NCBI GenBank assembly: GCA_018678395.1
Contig: JAHHMJ010000375.1
Location: 1 to 14,066 of the forward strand
DNA length: 14,066 nt
Direction of reading: 5' to 3'
Origin: Gemmatimonadota bacterium
GTDB lineage: Bacteria; Gemmatimonadota; Gemmatimonadetes; Longimicrobiales; Gaopeijiaceae
Shown: one piece after another, positions 1-7,357 of the stretch
Numbering within the stretch: position 1 is the first letter of the stretch
How the letters are laid out: each line of letters opens with the position of its first letter
Made by a program: the position numbers and the translations under genes
Notes under the pieces: model-generated
Databases searched by the model: none
Told to the model about the DNA's origin: nothing
The model's input: the letters and a program-made list of their open reading frames with translations, nothing else

Positions 1-207
1 GTCCTGGGCATCGAGGTGACCCGCATCGAGCAGCGGCTCGACGACGGCGCTTCCATCACCCTGTTCGCCGCCGAGCGCCCGCTGTCGATCCAGAACCGCG
101 CCGGCGGCGTGAACGTCGCGCAGCGGCCACTGGACCGGAGTTGGGTCACCGCGGTCGCCGCGGTGGAGGAAGCCGTGCTGCAGGACTGGCTGGAGCGGAT
201 CCGCTAG
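1..207 (+). CDS. 3' end of an unidentified protein (partial at left edge)
   Basis: An open frame enters from the left edge and ends at TAG 205-207, giving the last 68 residues of a protein. The visible part reads VLGIEVTRIEQRLDDGASIT near its start and ends DWLERIR, with a mix of short beta-like and helical stretches and no membrane segment. I do not recognise the family with certainty. The pattern of a 'GLxV' strand followed by an 'xQRLxDG' strand resembles the C-terminal domain of some zinc-finger anti-sigma factors of Gemmatimonadota. That is only an impression, and the N-terminal zinc finger and membrane helix that would confirm it lie outside the window. The in-frame GTG at 16 is unlikely to be the real start because the frame is open to the edge. 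The gene is separated from the next by 112 bp containing a possible hairpin and promoter, so it probably belongs to another transcription unit. Confidence 0.6.
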   Translation, partial: VLGIEVTRIEQRLDDGASITLFAAERPLSIQNRAGGVNVAQRPLDRSWVTAVAAVEEAVLQDWLERIR

Positions 208-214
208 ACCAGGT

Positions 215-236
215 CGAGGCCGGTTCCGCAGCCTCG
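215..236 (+). terminator. possible hairpin after the first gene, weak terminator candidate
   Basis: CGAGGC (215-220) and GCCTCG (231-236) form a perfect 6-bp inverted repeat around a 10-base loop, inside which two more CG pairs can form. It starts 8 bases after the stop codon at 205-207. There is no T-run after it (CCATTG follows), so it is not a classical intrinsic terminator. Six-base palindromic arms occur by chance in DNA this rich in G and C. Confidence 0.3.
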
Positions 237-256
237 CCATTGTCGCCTTCACGGCA

Positions 257-283
257 GGAACCTTTCCCCGGGCTCCACGTATC
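257..283 (+). promoter_or_regulatory. candidate ECF-sigma-type promoter of the operon
   Basis: GGAACC at 257-262 is followed after 15 bases by CGTATC at 278-283. Counted as GGAAC-N16-CGTA, this matches the general form of group-IV (ECF) sigma promoters, which have a GAAC-like -35 and a CGT(A/C)-like -10 about 16 bases apart. The predicted start would be near 289-291, leaving a leader of about 30 bases before the GTG start at 320. It is the only sizeable non-coding gap in the window, just where a promoter for the long downstream operon is needed. No convincing sigma-70 TTGACA/TATAAT pair was seen in the gap. This is a motif match by eye only. Confidence 0.4.
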
Positions 284-309
284 GAACCATGGACCCGACT
301 CCCTACCAC

Positions 310-313
310 GGAG
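310..313 (+). promoter_or_regulatory. Shine-Dalgarno GGAG for the GTG start at 320
   Basis: GGAG lies 6 bases before the GTG at 320-322 and decides that non-ATG start. The ATG at 289 is in another frame. Confidence 0.6.
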
Positions 314-319
314 CCTTTC

Positions 320-1312
320 GTGCGGCCGTTCTCGACGGTGCTCACTGCGGCCGCGGTCGCCGTCTTCGGCGTCATTCTGGCCTCGTCGTCCCCTGAGATC
401 TCCGGGGACGGTGAGCGAGCGCGAGAGGAATCCGAGGCCGCGATCAGCGCCGCTGGAGTCGACCGGTCCCCGCCCCCCCGGTACTCGTTCTTCGCGTCTC
501 CAGCCGGGCTCCGTCTGCCCAGCGCACCGCTTCCGACCGAGGCGCTCGGCCCCGTGCGAGCCTGGAATCCTCAGGAGCCCCAGGAGCCGGGGGGCGCCCG
601 GAACTCGCAGGACCCCGATGGCGTCTCGCCGCTTCCCGAAGTGCGCGAGTTCTTCTTCACGCGCGCCGCCTACACGGGGTATCGCGGTCGTGGAGGCTGG
701 GGGCGGCGACCTTCGTGGGCCATCGACTACCCGGAGGCTGACCACCACTTCATGACGGTCCTGAAGCGGCTGACCAACCTCGACGGCTACGACTGGGACA
801 ATGCCATCCGGCTCGAGGACCCCGAGCTGCGTCGCTTCCCGTTCCTGTACGCGCTGGAAGTGGGGTACATGGACCTGACCGAGCCCGAGGTGCGGGGGCT
901 GCGCGACTACCTGGACGCGGGCGGCTTCCTGGTGATCGACGATTTCTGGGGCATGCGGGAGTGGGACAACTTCGTCTACAACATGAGCCGGGTCCTGCCC
1001 GGTCGTGAGATCGAGGACCTCTCCCTCGACCACCCGCTCTTCAACGTCTTCTACGACATCACCGAGGTTCGCCAGACACCGGCGATCGGGCGTGGCGTGA
1101 ACGGACGCCCGACATGGGAGAGCCCGGATTCGAAGGTCCCGATGGTGAAGGGCATCCACGACGACGACGGGCGGCTGATGGTGGTGATCAACTGGAACAC
1201 CGACCTGGGTGACGCCTGGGAGCACGCGGAGAATCCGTTCTACCCGCTGGAGTACTCCACCTACGCGTACCAGGTGGGCGTGAACATGGTGGTCTACGGG
1301 ATGAGCCACTGA
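320..1312 (+). CDS. secreted DUF4159 domain protein (first copy)
   Basis: This 330-residue protein begins with a hydrophobic N-terminus (residues about 4-22) that looks like a signal peptide or membrane anchor. A low-complexity Pro/Arg/Glu-rich linker follows to about residue 107. A DUF4159 domain fills the rest, from REFFFTRAAYTGYRG near residue 109 to the end. Visible family marks are the W-x-x-DYPEAD segment, RFPFLYALEVGY, and the strand-helix motif LDAGGFLVIDDF (residues 198-209). DUF4159 has no established biochemical function; it is found beside MoxR/vWA genes. The GTG start is supported by GGAG 6 bases upstream and by the signal peptide that follows directly. The stop TGA (1310-1312) shares its A with the next ATG, so the next gene is probably translationally coupled. 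A paralogue is encoded at 7354-8202 in the same operon. Family assignment is firm; role is inferred from context. Confidence 0.9.
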   Translation: MRPFSTVLTAAAVAVFGVILASSSPEISGDGERAREESEAAISAAGVDRSPPPRYSFFASPAGLRLPSAPLPTEALGPVRAWNPQEPQEPGGARNSQDPDGVSPLPEVREFFFTRAAYTGYRGRGGWGRRPSWAIDYPEADHHFMTVLKRLTNLDGYDWDNAIRLEDPELRRFPFLYALEVGYMDLTEPEVRGLRDYLDAGGFLVIDDFWGMREWDNFVYNMSRVLPGREIEDLSLDHPLFNVFYDITEVRQTPAIGRGVNGRPTWESPDSKVPMVKGIHDDDGRLMVVINWNTDLGDAWEHAENPFYPLEYSTYAYQVGVNMVVYGMSH

Positions 1313-3591
1313 TGGAGCGGCTCTTCGAGGCCCTGTTCAAGTTCCGTCCCCTGCTCTTCGCCGAGGGGGATCTCACCTTCACGAGTCCCTGGCCCATGGC
1401 CCTCCTGGTCCTGGGCGCAGCGGCCGTCGCGGCGGCGGCCGTCGCGACGTACGGCACGGCCGGTGGGCGCACCTCGGCCGGAGATCGCACGGTTCTGGCC
1501 ACGCTCAGGCTCGCGGCACTCGGCGTCCTGACCTTCTGCCTCCTTCAGCCGACGCTGGTTCTCTCTTCGACGGTCGCGCAGCGGAATTTCGTGGGGATTC
1601 TCGTCGACGATTCGCGCTCGATGACGCTGCCCGGCGAGGACGGTCAGCCGCGCAGCGCGTTCGCGACCGAGGTGTTCGGTGCGGAGTCCGAGCTCGTCGA
1701 AGCGCTCTCCGAGCGGTTCGCGCTGCGCTACTTCCGCTTCGCCGGGGACGCGGGCCGGATTCCCGGTCCCGAGGCGCTTGCGCACGACGGTACCCGGACC
1801 GACCTCGCCTCCGCGCTCGACCGGGCCCGCGAGGAGTTGTCCTCCGTCCCGCTCTCCGGGCTGGTGGTGCTGAGCGACGGGGCCGACAACGCCGGACGCC
1901 CGCTCGCCGAAGCGCTCGTTCCGCTGCAGGCCGCATCGGTTCCGGTGTACACGGTCGGATTGGGGGCGGAGGCGCTCGATCCGGACCTGCAGGTCGGCCC
2001 CGTGGAGCTTCCGCGCACCGTCCTGCAGGGATCCGCTCTGGTCGTCGACGTGCTCGTGAGCCACCGCGGCTTCGAGGGGCGTCGCGTGCCGGTGCTCGTC
2101 GAGGACGGCGTGCGGCTGCTCGTGCAGGACACGGTAACGCTCGCCGGCCCGGACGAGCCCGCGATCGCCCGGGTGCGCTTCACTCTGGACGAGGTGGGAC
2201 CGCGGCGGATTCGCGTTCGCGTGCCGGCACAGGATGGAGAGGCGGTGGCCCAGAACAACGCCCGCGACATCTCGGTCGAGGTCCGCGAGAACACCCGCAA
2301 GATCCTCTACTTCGAGGGAGAGCCGCGCTGGGACGTGAAGTTCCTCAAGCGGGCGGTCGAGGACGACCCGAATCTCCAGGTGGTCCTGCTCCAGCGGACC
2401 GCCGACAACAAGTTCTACCGCAGAGACATCGACGGGCCGGAGGAGCTGGTCGACGGCTTTCCCGACACGCGTGAGGAGCTCTTCGCCTACGAGGGCCTGA
2501 TCCTGGGCAGCGTCGAGGCCAGCTTCTTCACGAGCGATCAGCTCTCGATGATCGCCGATTTCGTGTCGCAGCGCGGAGGCGGGCTCCTGACCCTGGGCGG
2601 CCGCAACGCCCTGGCCGAGGGCGGCTACGGGGGCACGGCGGTCGAGGAGGCGCTACCCGTCGTTCTGGAGCAAAGCGCTGCGGAGCCGCGGCGCGCCTAC
2701 ACCGAGGTCAAGGTGACCCCCACGCCCGCCGGTCGGTCGCACCCGGCGGCCCAGCTCCGGACGGATCAGGAGACGCCCGACTCGCTGTGGGAGGCCCTGC
2801 CGGTCCTGTCGACGCTCAACCGGATCGAACGGGTCAAGCCGGGCGCGACCCCGCTGCTGGTCGGCGATACCGGCGGTGACACGGACCGCATCGTCCTGGC
2901 CCATCAGCGCTACGGTCGAGGCAAATCCGTCACCCTGGCGGTCCAGGACCTGTGGATCTGGCAGATGCATGCGGATGTCCCGCTCGAGGACCTGTCGCAC
3001 GAGACGTTCGTGCAGCAGATCCTGCGCTGGCTCGTCGAGGGGGTGCCCGAGCGGGTCGAGCTGCGGGCCGAGCTCGATGCGGTCGAGCCCGGAGAAGCGG
3101 TGCGCATCGGGGCCACGGTCCTCGACTCCACCTATCTCGAGGTGAACGACGCGTCGGTGCTGGCGACGATCACCGACCCCACCGGCGCGACCGAGTCCCG
3201 CCTCCTGGACTGGTCGGTCGAGACCGACGGGCTGTATGCGACCGAGCTCCGGCCCGATCAGCCCGGGACGTGGACGGTCGACGTGTCGGCCGCCCGGGGC
3301 GAGGAGATGCTCGGAGCCGGAGTGCTGCACATCGCGGTCGGGCCCAGCGACGTCGAGTTCTTCGATGCCGGACGCCGCACTGCGGTACTCGAGCGGCTCG
3401 CCGAGTCGACGGGTGGCCGCTTCTACACACCCGAGACCGTGGGCTCGCTCCCGGAGGACCTGCAGTTCACCGGCGCCGGCGTAACGGTTACCGAGGAGCG
3501 CGACCTCTGGGACATGCCGTTCCTCTTCCTGACGCTGCTCGGGCTCCTCGGGGCCGAGTGGACCTACCGCCGTTTGCGGGGACTGGTATGA
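1312..3591 (+). CDS. membrane vWA protein with degenerate GATase-like domain
   Basis: This is a 759-residue membrane protein. Two N-terminal hydrophobic helices lie at about residues 28-47 and 62-82, with a third near 735-750 at the C-terminus. A von Willebrand A domain starts at about residue 92. Its metal-adhesion (MIDAS) motif is DDSRSM, with D99, S101 and S103, and LSDGADNAG follows later in the domain. Extracellular beta-type regions come next. A class-I glutamine-amidotransferase-like region begins near RKILYFEGEPRWD (about residues 329-341) and includes SQRGGGLLTLGG (419-430), where no nucleophile Cys is present. The segment LWIWQMH and the DLSHETFVQQILRWL stretch are typical of this group of large BatA-related proteins. 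It probably sits in the cytoplasmic membrane with the vWA and GATase-like parts outside, binding a partner through a divalent metal. The start ATG overlaps the previous stop by one base; its own stop overlaps the next ATG (ATGA). Confidence 0.92.
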   Translation: MERLFEALFKFRPLLFAEGDLTFTSPWPMALLVLGAAAVAAAAVATYGTAGGRTSAGDRTVLATLRLAALGVLTFCLLQPTLVLSSTVAQRNFVGILVDDSRSMTLPGEDGQPRSAFATEVFGAESELVEALSERFALRYFRFAGDAGRIPGPEALAHDGTRTDLASALDRAREELSSVPLSGLVVLSDGADNAGRPLAEALVPLQAASVPVYTVGLGAEALDPDLQVGPVELPRTVLQGSALVVDVLVSHRGFEGRRVPVLVEDGVRLLVQDTVTLAGPDEPAIARVRFTLDEVGPRRIRVRVPAQDGEAVAQNNARDISVEVRENTRKILYFEGEPRWDVKFLKRAVEDDPNLQVVLLQRTADNKFYRRDIDGPEELVDGFPDTREELFAYEGLILGSVEASFFTSDQLSMIADFVSQRGGGLLTLGGRNALAEGGYGGTAVEEALPVVLEQSAAEPRRAYTEVKVTPTPAGRSHPAAQLRTDQETPDSLWEALPVLSTLNRIERVKPGATPLLVGDTGGDTDRIVLAHQRYGRGKSVTLAVQDLWIWQMHADVPLEDLSHETFVQQILRWLVEGVPERVELRAELDAVEPGEAVRIGATVLDSTYLEVNDASVLATITDPTGATESRLLDWSVETDGLYATELRPDQPGTWTVDVSAARGEEMLGAGVLHIAVGPSDVEFFDAGRRTAVLERLAESTGGRFYTPETVGSLPEDLQFTGAGVTVTEERDLWDMPFLFLTLLGLLGAEWTYRRLRGLV

Positions 3592-4667
3592 GGCGCGCCG
3601 GCAGGTCGACCCGCCTCCTCGCCGCGGCCTTGGCATTCACGGCCGCGGGAGTCGCAGCCACGGCCCTTCCCGGGATCGGCGCCGCGCCGGCCCAGGCCCA
3701 GGACAGCCACCTGTTGGTGGTCGTCGGCCTGGGCGGGGACGACGCGTACCGGGAGCGTTTCCTGGGCTGGGCGCTCACCCTCCGGACCGCGGCAATGGAA
3801 CGCTACGGACTGTCGGCCGAGCAGGCGGTGATCCTCGCCGAGGACCCGGAGATGGACCCCGCCGTCGTGGGGGAGTCCCGTCGGGAGCGGTTCGTCGCCG
3901 AGCTCGAGGCGCTGGCCACTCGCGTCTCGCCCGACGACCGGGTCCTGCTGGTGCTGATCGGGCACGGCAGCTTCCGGGGCGGCGAGGCGAACTTCAACAT
4001 CCCGGGCCGCGACCTCGGAGCCTCCGAGCTGGGTGTGCTGCTCGACGCCGTTCCGACCGAGCGGGTGGCGATCGTCAACACGGCCAGCGCCAGCGGGCCG
4101 TACGTCCAGGCGCTGTCGGCCGCGGGGCGGACCGTGATCACCGCGACCGCCAGCGGTGGAGAGCGCAACGAGACGCAGTTCGGCGAGCACTTCGCCGCCG
4201 CCTGGGAGGACGACCAGGCCGACCTCGACAAGAACGGCGCGGTTTCGCTCCTCGAGGCGTTCCAGTACGCCCGCCGCGAGACGGCTCGTTTCTACGAAGA
4301 GCGCAATCTGCTGCTGACCGAGCACGCCCTGCTCGACGACGACGGTGACGGCGAAGGGACGCGCGAGCCGACCATCGAGACCGCGGATGGGGCGACCGCC
4401 GCGAGCTTCACGCTCGGGATGCCGGGAGCGCGCAGCGCGGCCACGGCGACCGCGACCGGCGCCGCGCGACCGATTCCGGCCACGGCCGACTCGGTCCTCG
4501 CACGGCTGTACGGCGAACGCGCCGGGCTCGAGGAACAGGTAGCCGAATTTCGTCGGCTGCGCGACAGCATGGATCCGGACGTCTACGAGTCCGAATTGGA
4601 AACCCTGCTGGTCGATCTCGCGCTCAAGAGTCGCGAGATCCGGGCGCGCGAAGGGGGCGAGGGATGA
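3588..4667 (+). CDS. secreted caspase-fold (C13/C14-like) protein with Ser at the Cys position
   Basis: The start is the ATG at 3588 in the ATGA overlap with the previous gene. The frame is open further upstream, but only this start gives a signal peptide (residues 1 to about 38, ending APAQAQ). The 359-residue product then shows a caspase/legumain-like core: strand HLLVVVGLGG (41-50), strand VLLVLIGHGSF with the expected catalytic His126, and strand VAIVNTASASG. In active relatives the last reads roughly D-A-C-x-S-G, so Ser167 stands where the Cys nucleophile is expected. After it come DLDKNGAVSLLE (212-223), a good EF-hand calcium loop, and a second Asp/Gly-rich loop at 250-257. The last 60 residues are charged and probably form a coiled coil. 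It may be an inactive scaffold, or a hydrolase using Ser. No gene symbol is known to me. Family call by motif only; the Cys-to-Ser reading depends on the alignment. Confidence 0.82.
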   Translation: MRRAGRSTRLLAAALAFTAAGVAATALPGIGAAPAQAQDSHLLVVVGLGGDDAYRERFLGWALTLRTAAMERYGLSAEQAVILAEDPEMDPAVVGESRRERFVAELEALATRVSPDDRVLLVLIGHGSFRGGEANFNIPGRDLGASELGVLLDAVPTERVAIVNTASASGPYVQALSAAGRTVITATASGGERNETQFGEHFAAAWEDDQADLDKNGAVSLLEAFQYARRETARFYEERNLLLTEHALLDDDGDGEGTREPTIETADGATAASFTLGMPGARSAATATATGAARPIPATADSVLARLYGERAGLEEQVAEFRRLRDSMDPDVYESELETLLVDLALKSREIRAREGGEG

Positions 4668-4705
4668 TGAGGGGGCGAGGGATGACGCGGGGACGCGGCA
4701 TGACG
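4652..4705 (+). repeat. three tandem copies of an 18-bp unit carrying SD-like sequence and ATG
   Basis: Unit 1 (4652-4669) and unit 2 (4670-4687) are identical except for one T/C difference at the 17th base. Unit 3 (4688-4705) keeps 14 of 18 bases of unit 2. Each unit has a purine-rich AGGGGG-like stretch followed about 6 bases later by ATG, giving in-frame ATGs at 4664, 4682 and 4700 (plus 4667). The array covers the end of the upstream gene and the first codons of the TPR-peptidase gene, whose product therefore begins with the exact repeat RGRGMT-RGRGMT. It multiplies the translation start region without breaking frame. The AGGGGG of units 1 and 2 is well placed; the one in unit 3 is weaker (CGGGGA). 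Confidence 0.85.
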
Positions 4706-7357
4706 TGGCAGGGCGGCCGAGCCGCGTGGCTCGCGGTGGCGACGACGGTCGTGTGTATCGCGCCGACCGCGCTGGCGGCCCAGGACCTGGATGCCGCTCG
4801 TACGGCATTCCGCACAGGGCAACATGCCGAAGCGCTGCGGCTCGCACGCTCGGGTGGCGATGCACCGGAAGCGCTGCGGCTCCGCGCCCGCATCCTGAGC
4901 CACACCGGTGACTACGACGACGCCATCGCGCTGCTCGGAGGCGCCACCGGTCCGGCGCCCTCACCGGCTCTCGAGACCGTGCTGGGCGAAGCCCTCCTGG
5001 CACGCGGTCGGTGGGACGAAGCCGCGGCGGCCTTCGGCCGTGCAGAGGCCGGCGGCGCCCCCGATGCGCTCACCGCGCGGGTGCGCAGCGCCGAGATGCT
5101 GTATCGAAGGGGTCGCCGCGCCGAGGCGTTCGAAGTCTTCGATTCGTTCATCGACATCTACAACCGCGGGGCGCGGCTGGACGCCGAGGACCTCATGGCG
5201 GTCGCCACCGCCGTGTCGTATCTGGGGCAGCGCGCACACGTGCTCTTCCAGGACGCACTGCGCGCGTTCGATGAGGCGACGGCCGCCGATCCGGGCGACC
5301 CTCGGCCCAGGATCGCCGTGGGTGATCTCTTCCTCGCCAAGTACGAGGCCCCCTCGGCCCACGACTCGTATCGCAGCGTTCTCGCGGCGGACGCCGGTCA
5401 CCCCGACGCGCTGCTCGGTGAGGCGCGGGCCCTGATCTTCGATGGCTCCCCCGGGGCGATGACCCTGATCGACCAGGCGCTGAACCGGAATCCGAACCAC
5501 GTGGGAGCCCGGGTCTTCCTCGCACGGCAGCGCCTGCGCACCGAGGATTACGATCGCGCCCGAGAGGAGATCGACCGGGCGCTCGAGGTGAATCCGAGGA
5601 GTCTCGAGGCTCTCTCGGTGCTGGCGGCGATCCACTACCTGCAGGGAGATCGCACGGCCTACGATCGGGTCCGCGATCGCGCCCTCGCGCTCAATCCCGC
5701 TTATCCCGACCTCTTCAACACCGTCGCCGAGCTGGCCATCGACACCCGCAAGTACGCAGACGCCGTCGATCTCGCCCGCCAGGCCGTGCAGCGGGACTCG
5801 CTGTCCTGGTGGGGATGGGGGGTGCTGGGTACGAATCAGCTGCGCACCGGCATGATCGAGACCGGCCGTGCGAACCTGGAGCGCGCATTCGCGGGCGATC
5901 CGTACAACGTCTGGTTCAAGAACACCCTCGACCTGCTGGACACCTTCGAGCAGTACCGGGTGGTGCGTACGGACAACCTCGAGATCATGCTGCACGGCAG
6001 CGAGGCGGACCTCCTGGAGCCGTACGTCACGGCCGTCGCAGAAGAAGCCTTCGCAGCGCTGCGAGCACGCTACGGGGCGCCGCCGCCGACCCCGATCCGG
6101 CTGGAGCTGTACCCGCGCAGCGCCGATTTCAGCGTGCGCACCTTCGGGCTCGTCGGTCTCGGCGCCCTCGGGGTCAGCTTCGGCTCGACGCTGGTCATGG
6201 ATTCTCCGTCCGCTCGCGAAGAAGGGGGCTTCAACTGGCAGAGCACGCTCTGGCACGAGATGGCGCACGCCTACCACCTCGCACTGAGCGATCACAACGT
6301 CCCGCGGTGGTTCAGCGAGGGTCTCGCCGTCCGTGAGCAGCGGGTCGCGCGGCCGCACTGGGGCTTCCGGGCGTCACCCGCGTGGATGCAGGCGTACGAG
6401 GCCGGTCAGATGCCGCCGGTGTCGCGCCTGAACGATGCCTTCGTACGCCCGGCATTCCCCGAGCAGGTGGTGCTGGCCTACCTGCAGGGGTCGCTCGTCT
6501 TCGACTGGATCGAAGAGCAGTGGGGGTTCGGCGTCATCCGTGCCTTCCTCGACGGGTATCGGACCGGCGCCACGACCGAGGCGCTCGCCCGCGAGCACCT
6601 CGGACTCTCGGTGGACGCGCTGGACGACGGTTTCGACACGTACGTGCGCGAGCGGTACGCCACCGAGTTCGCATCCGTGACGGGTGGCCTGCAGGCATCT
6701 CCGCTCATGTCGGCGGCGGGCGGTGGCCCGGGCCCCGCGCGAGACGTGTCAGAACTGCGGGCTCAGGCCCGCCGGACCCCCGGCGACTTCCAGACCCGCC
6801 TGCGCCTGGCTCGGGCGCTCGTCGAGATCGAGGCGTGGGACGAGGCCGAGCCGGAGGCCCGCGAGGCGCTGCGGCTCTTCCCCGAGTACGGAGGGGCCGA
6901 GGGGCCGTGGGTTCTCGTGGGGCGCATCCACGAGGCTCGGGGTGAGATCCGCGAGGCGGCAGACGCCTACCGGGCCGCCGCGCGTTTCGACGAGAGCGCC
7001 GTGCCCCTCGCTCGGCGCGAGGCCGAGCTGCGCGCAGAACTCGGAGATACCGAGGGCGAGCGCGCTGCGCTCGCTCGGGCCGTCGAGGCCTGGCCGTACG
7101 ACATCGAGGTGCACGAACGGCTGGCCGAGCTGCACGCCGACGCCCGCGACACCCGAGGCGCCGTGATCGAGCGCCGGGCCGTCGTCGCACTGGATCCCGC
7201 CGACATGGCCGAGGCCCGCTACCGCCTGGCCGTCGCGTTGCGAGACGACGGGCAGCGGGACGCCGCCCGGTCCGAGATCCTGCGCGCCCTCGAGATCGCC
7301 CCGGGCTTCGACGCCGCCCTCGAGCTGCTGCTCGAGCTGCGCGGGGGCGGCGCGTGA
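4664..7357 (+). CDS. secreted TPR protein with peptidase MA-like (HExxH) domain
   Basis: This 897-residue protein has a signal peptide ending near TALAAQ (residue 39-40), then TPR-type helical repeats from about 43 to 425. A zinc-peptidase domain of the peptidase MA (gluzincin) kind spans roughly 430-680, and a second block of TPRs runs from about 695 to the end. The catalytic motif is HEMAH, with H531, E532 and H535; E552 in WFSEGLAV is the likely third zinc ligand, and LVFDWIEEQWG lies downstream. All expected active-site residues are present, so it is probably an active metallopeptidase outside the cytoplasm, with the TPR arms binding partners. The start is ambiguous. ATG 4664 overlaps the previous stop and fits coupling, but ATG 4682 and ATG 4700 lie in a tandem repeat with their own SD-like sequences, and ATG 4700 gives a more usual signal peptide of about 27 residues. 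The stop overlaps the next start (GTGA). Substrate unknown. Confidence 0.93.
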   Translation: MMRGRGMTRGRGMTWQGGRAAWLAVATTVVCIAPTALAAQDLDAARTAFRTGQHAEALRLARSGGDAPEALRLRARILSHTGDYDDAIALLGGATGPAPSPALETVLGEALLARGRWDEAAAAFGRAEAGGAPDALTARVRSAEMLYRRGRRAEAFEVFDSFIDIYNRGARLDAEDLMAVATAVSYLGQRAHVLFQDALRAFDEATAADPGDPRPRIAVGDLFLAKYEAPSAHDSYRSVLAADAGHPDALLGEARALIFDGSPGAMTLIDQALNRNPNHVGARVFLARQRLRTEDYDRAREEIDRALEVNPRSLEALSVLAAIHYLQGDRTAYDRVRDRALALNPAYPDLFNTVAELAIDTRKYADAVDLARQAVQRDSLSWWGWGVLGTNQLRTGMIETGRANLERAFAGDPYNVWFKNTLDLLDTFEQYRVVRTDNLEIMLHGSEADLLEPYVTAVAEEAFAALRARYGAPPPTPIRLELYPRSADFSVRTFGLVGLGALGVSFGSTLVMDSPSAREEGGFNWQSTLWHEMAHAYHLALSDHNVPRWFSEGLAVREQRVARPHWGFRASPAWMQAYEAGQMPPVSRLNDAFVRPAFPEQVVLAYLQGSLVFDWIEEQWGFGVIRAFLDGYRTGATTEALAREHLGLSVDALDDGFDTYVRERYATEFASVTGGLQASPLMSAAGGGPGPARDVSELRAQARRTPGDFQTRLRLARALVEIEAWDEAEPEAREALRLFPEYGGAEGPWVLVGRIHEARGEIREAADAYRAAARFDESAVPLARREAELRAELGDTEGERAALARAVEAWPYDIEVHERLAELHADARDTRGAVIERRAVVALDPADMAEARYRLAVALRDDGQRDAARSEILRALEIAPGFDAALELLLELRGGGA

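Noticed and set aside
289..291. ATG upstream of the first DUF4159 gene
   Set aside because: It is in a different frame from the gene and has no good SD; the GTG at 320 has GGAG 6 bases upstream.
208..319. Sigma-70 promoter or small RNA gene in the intergenic gap
   Set aside because: TTGTCG (240-245) and TATCGA (280-285) are 34 bases apart, too far for a promoter pair, and no structured RNA beyond a short hairpin was seen.
146..1309. Reverse-strand open frame of 387 codons opposite the first DUF4159 gene
   Set aside because: Its product is repetitive Val/His/Arg-rich sequence with no recognisable domain, while the + strand has a signal peptide, SD and family motifs.
2952..3587. N-terminal extension of the pseudo-caspase frame into the vWA gene
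   Set aside because: The extension is Arg/Gly/Asp-rich shadow sequence. The ATG at 3588 begins directly before a signal peptide and overlaps the previous stop.
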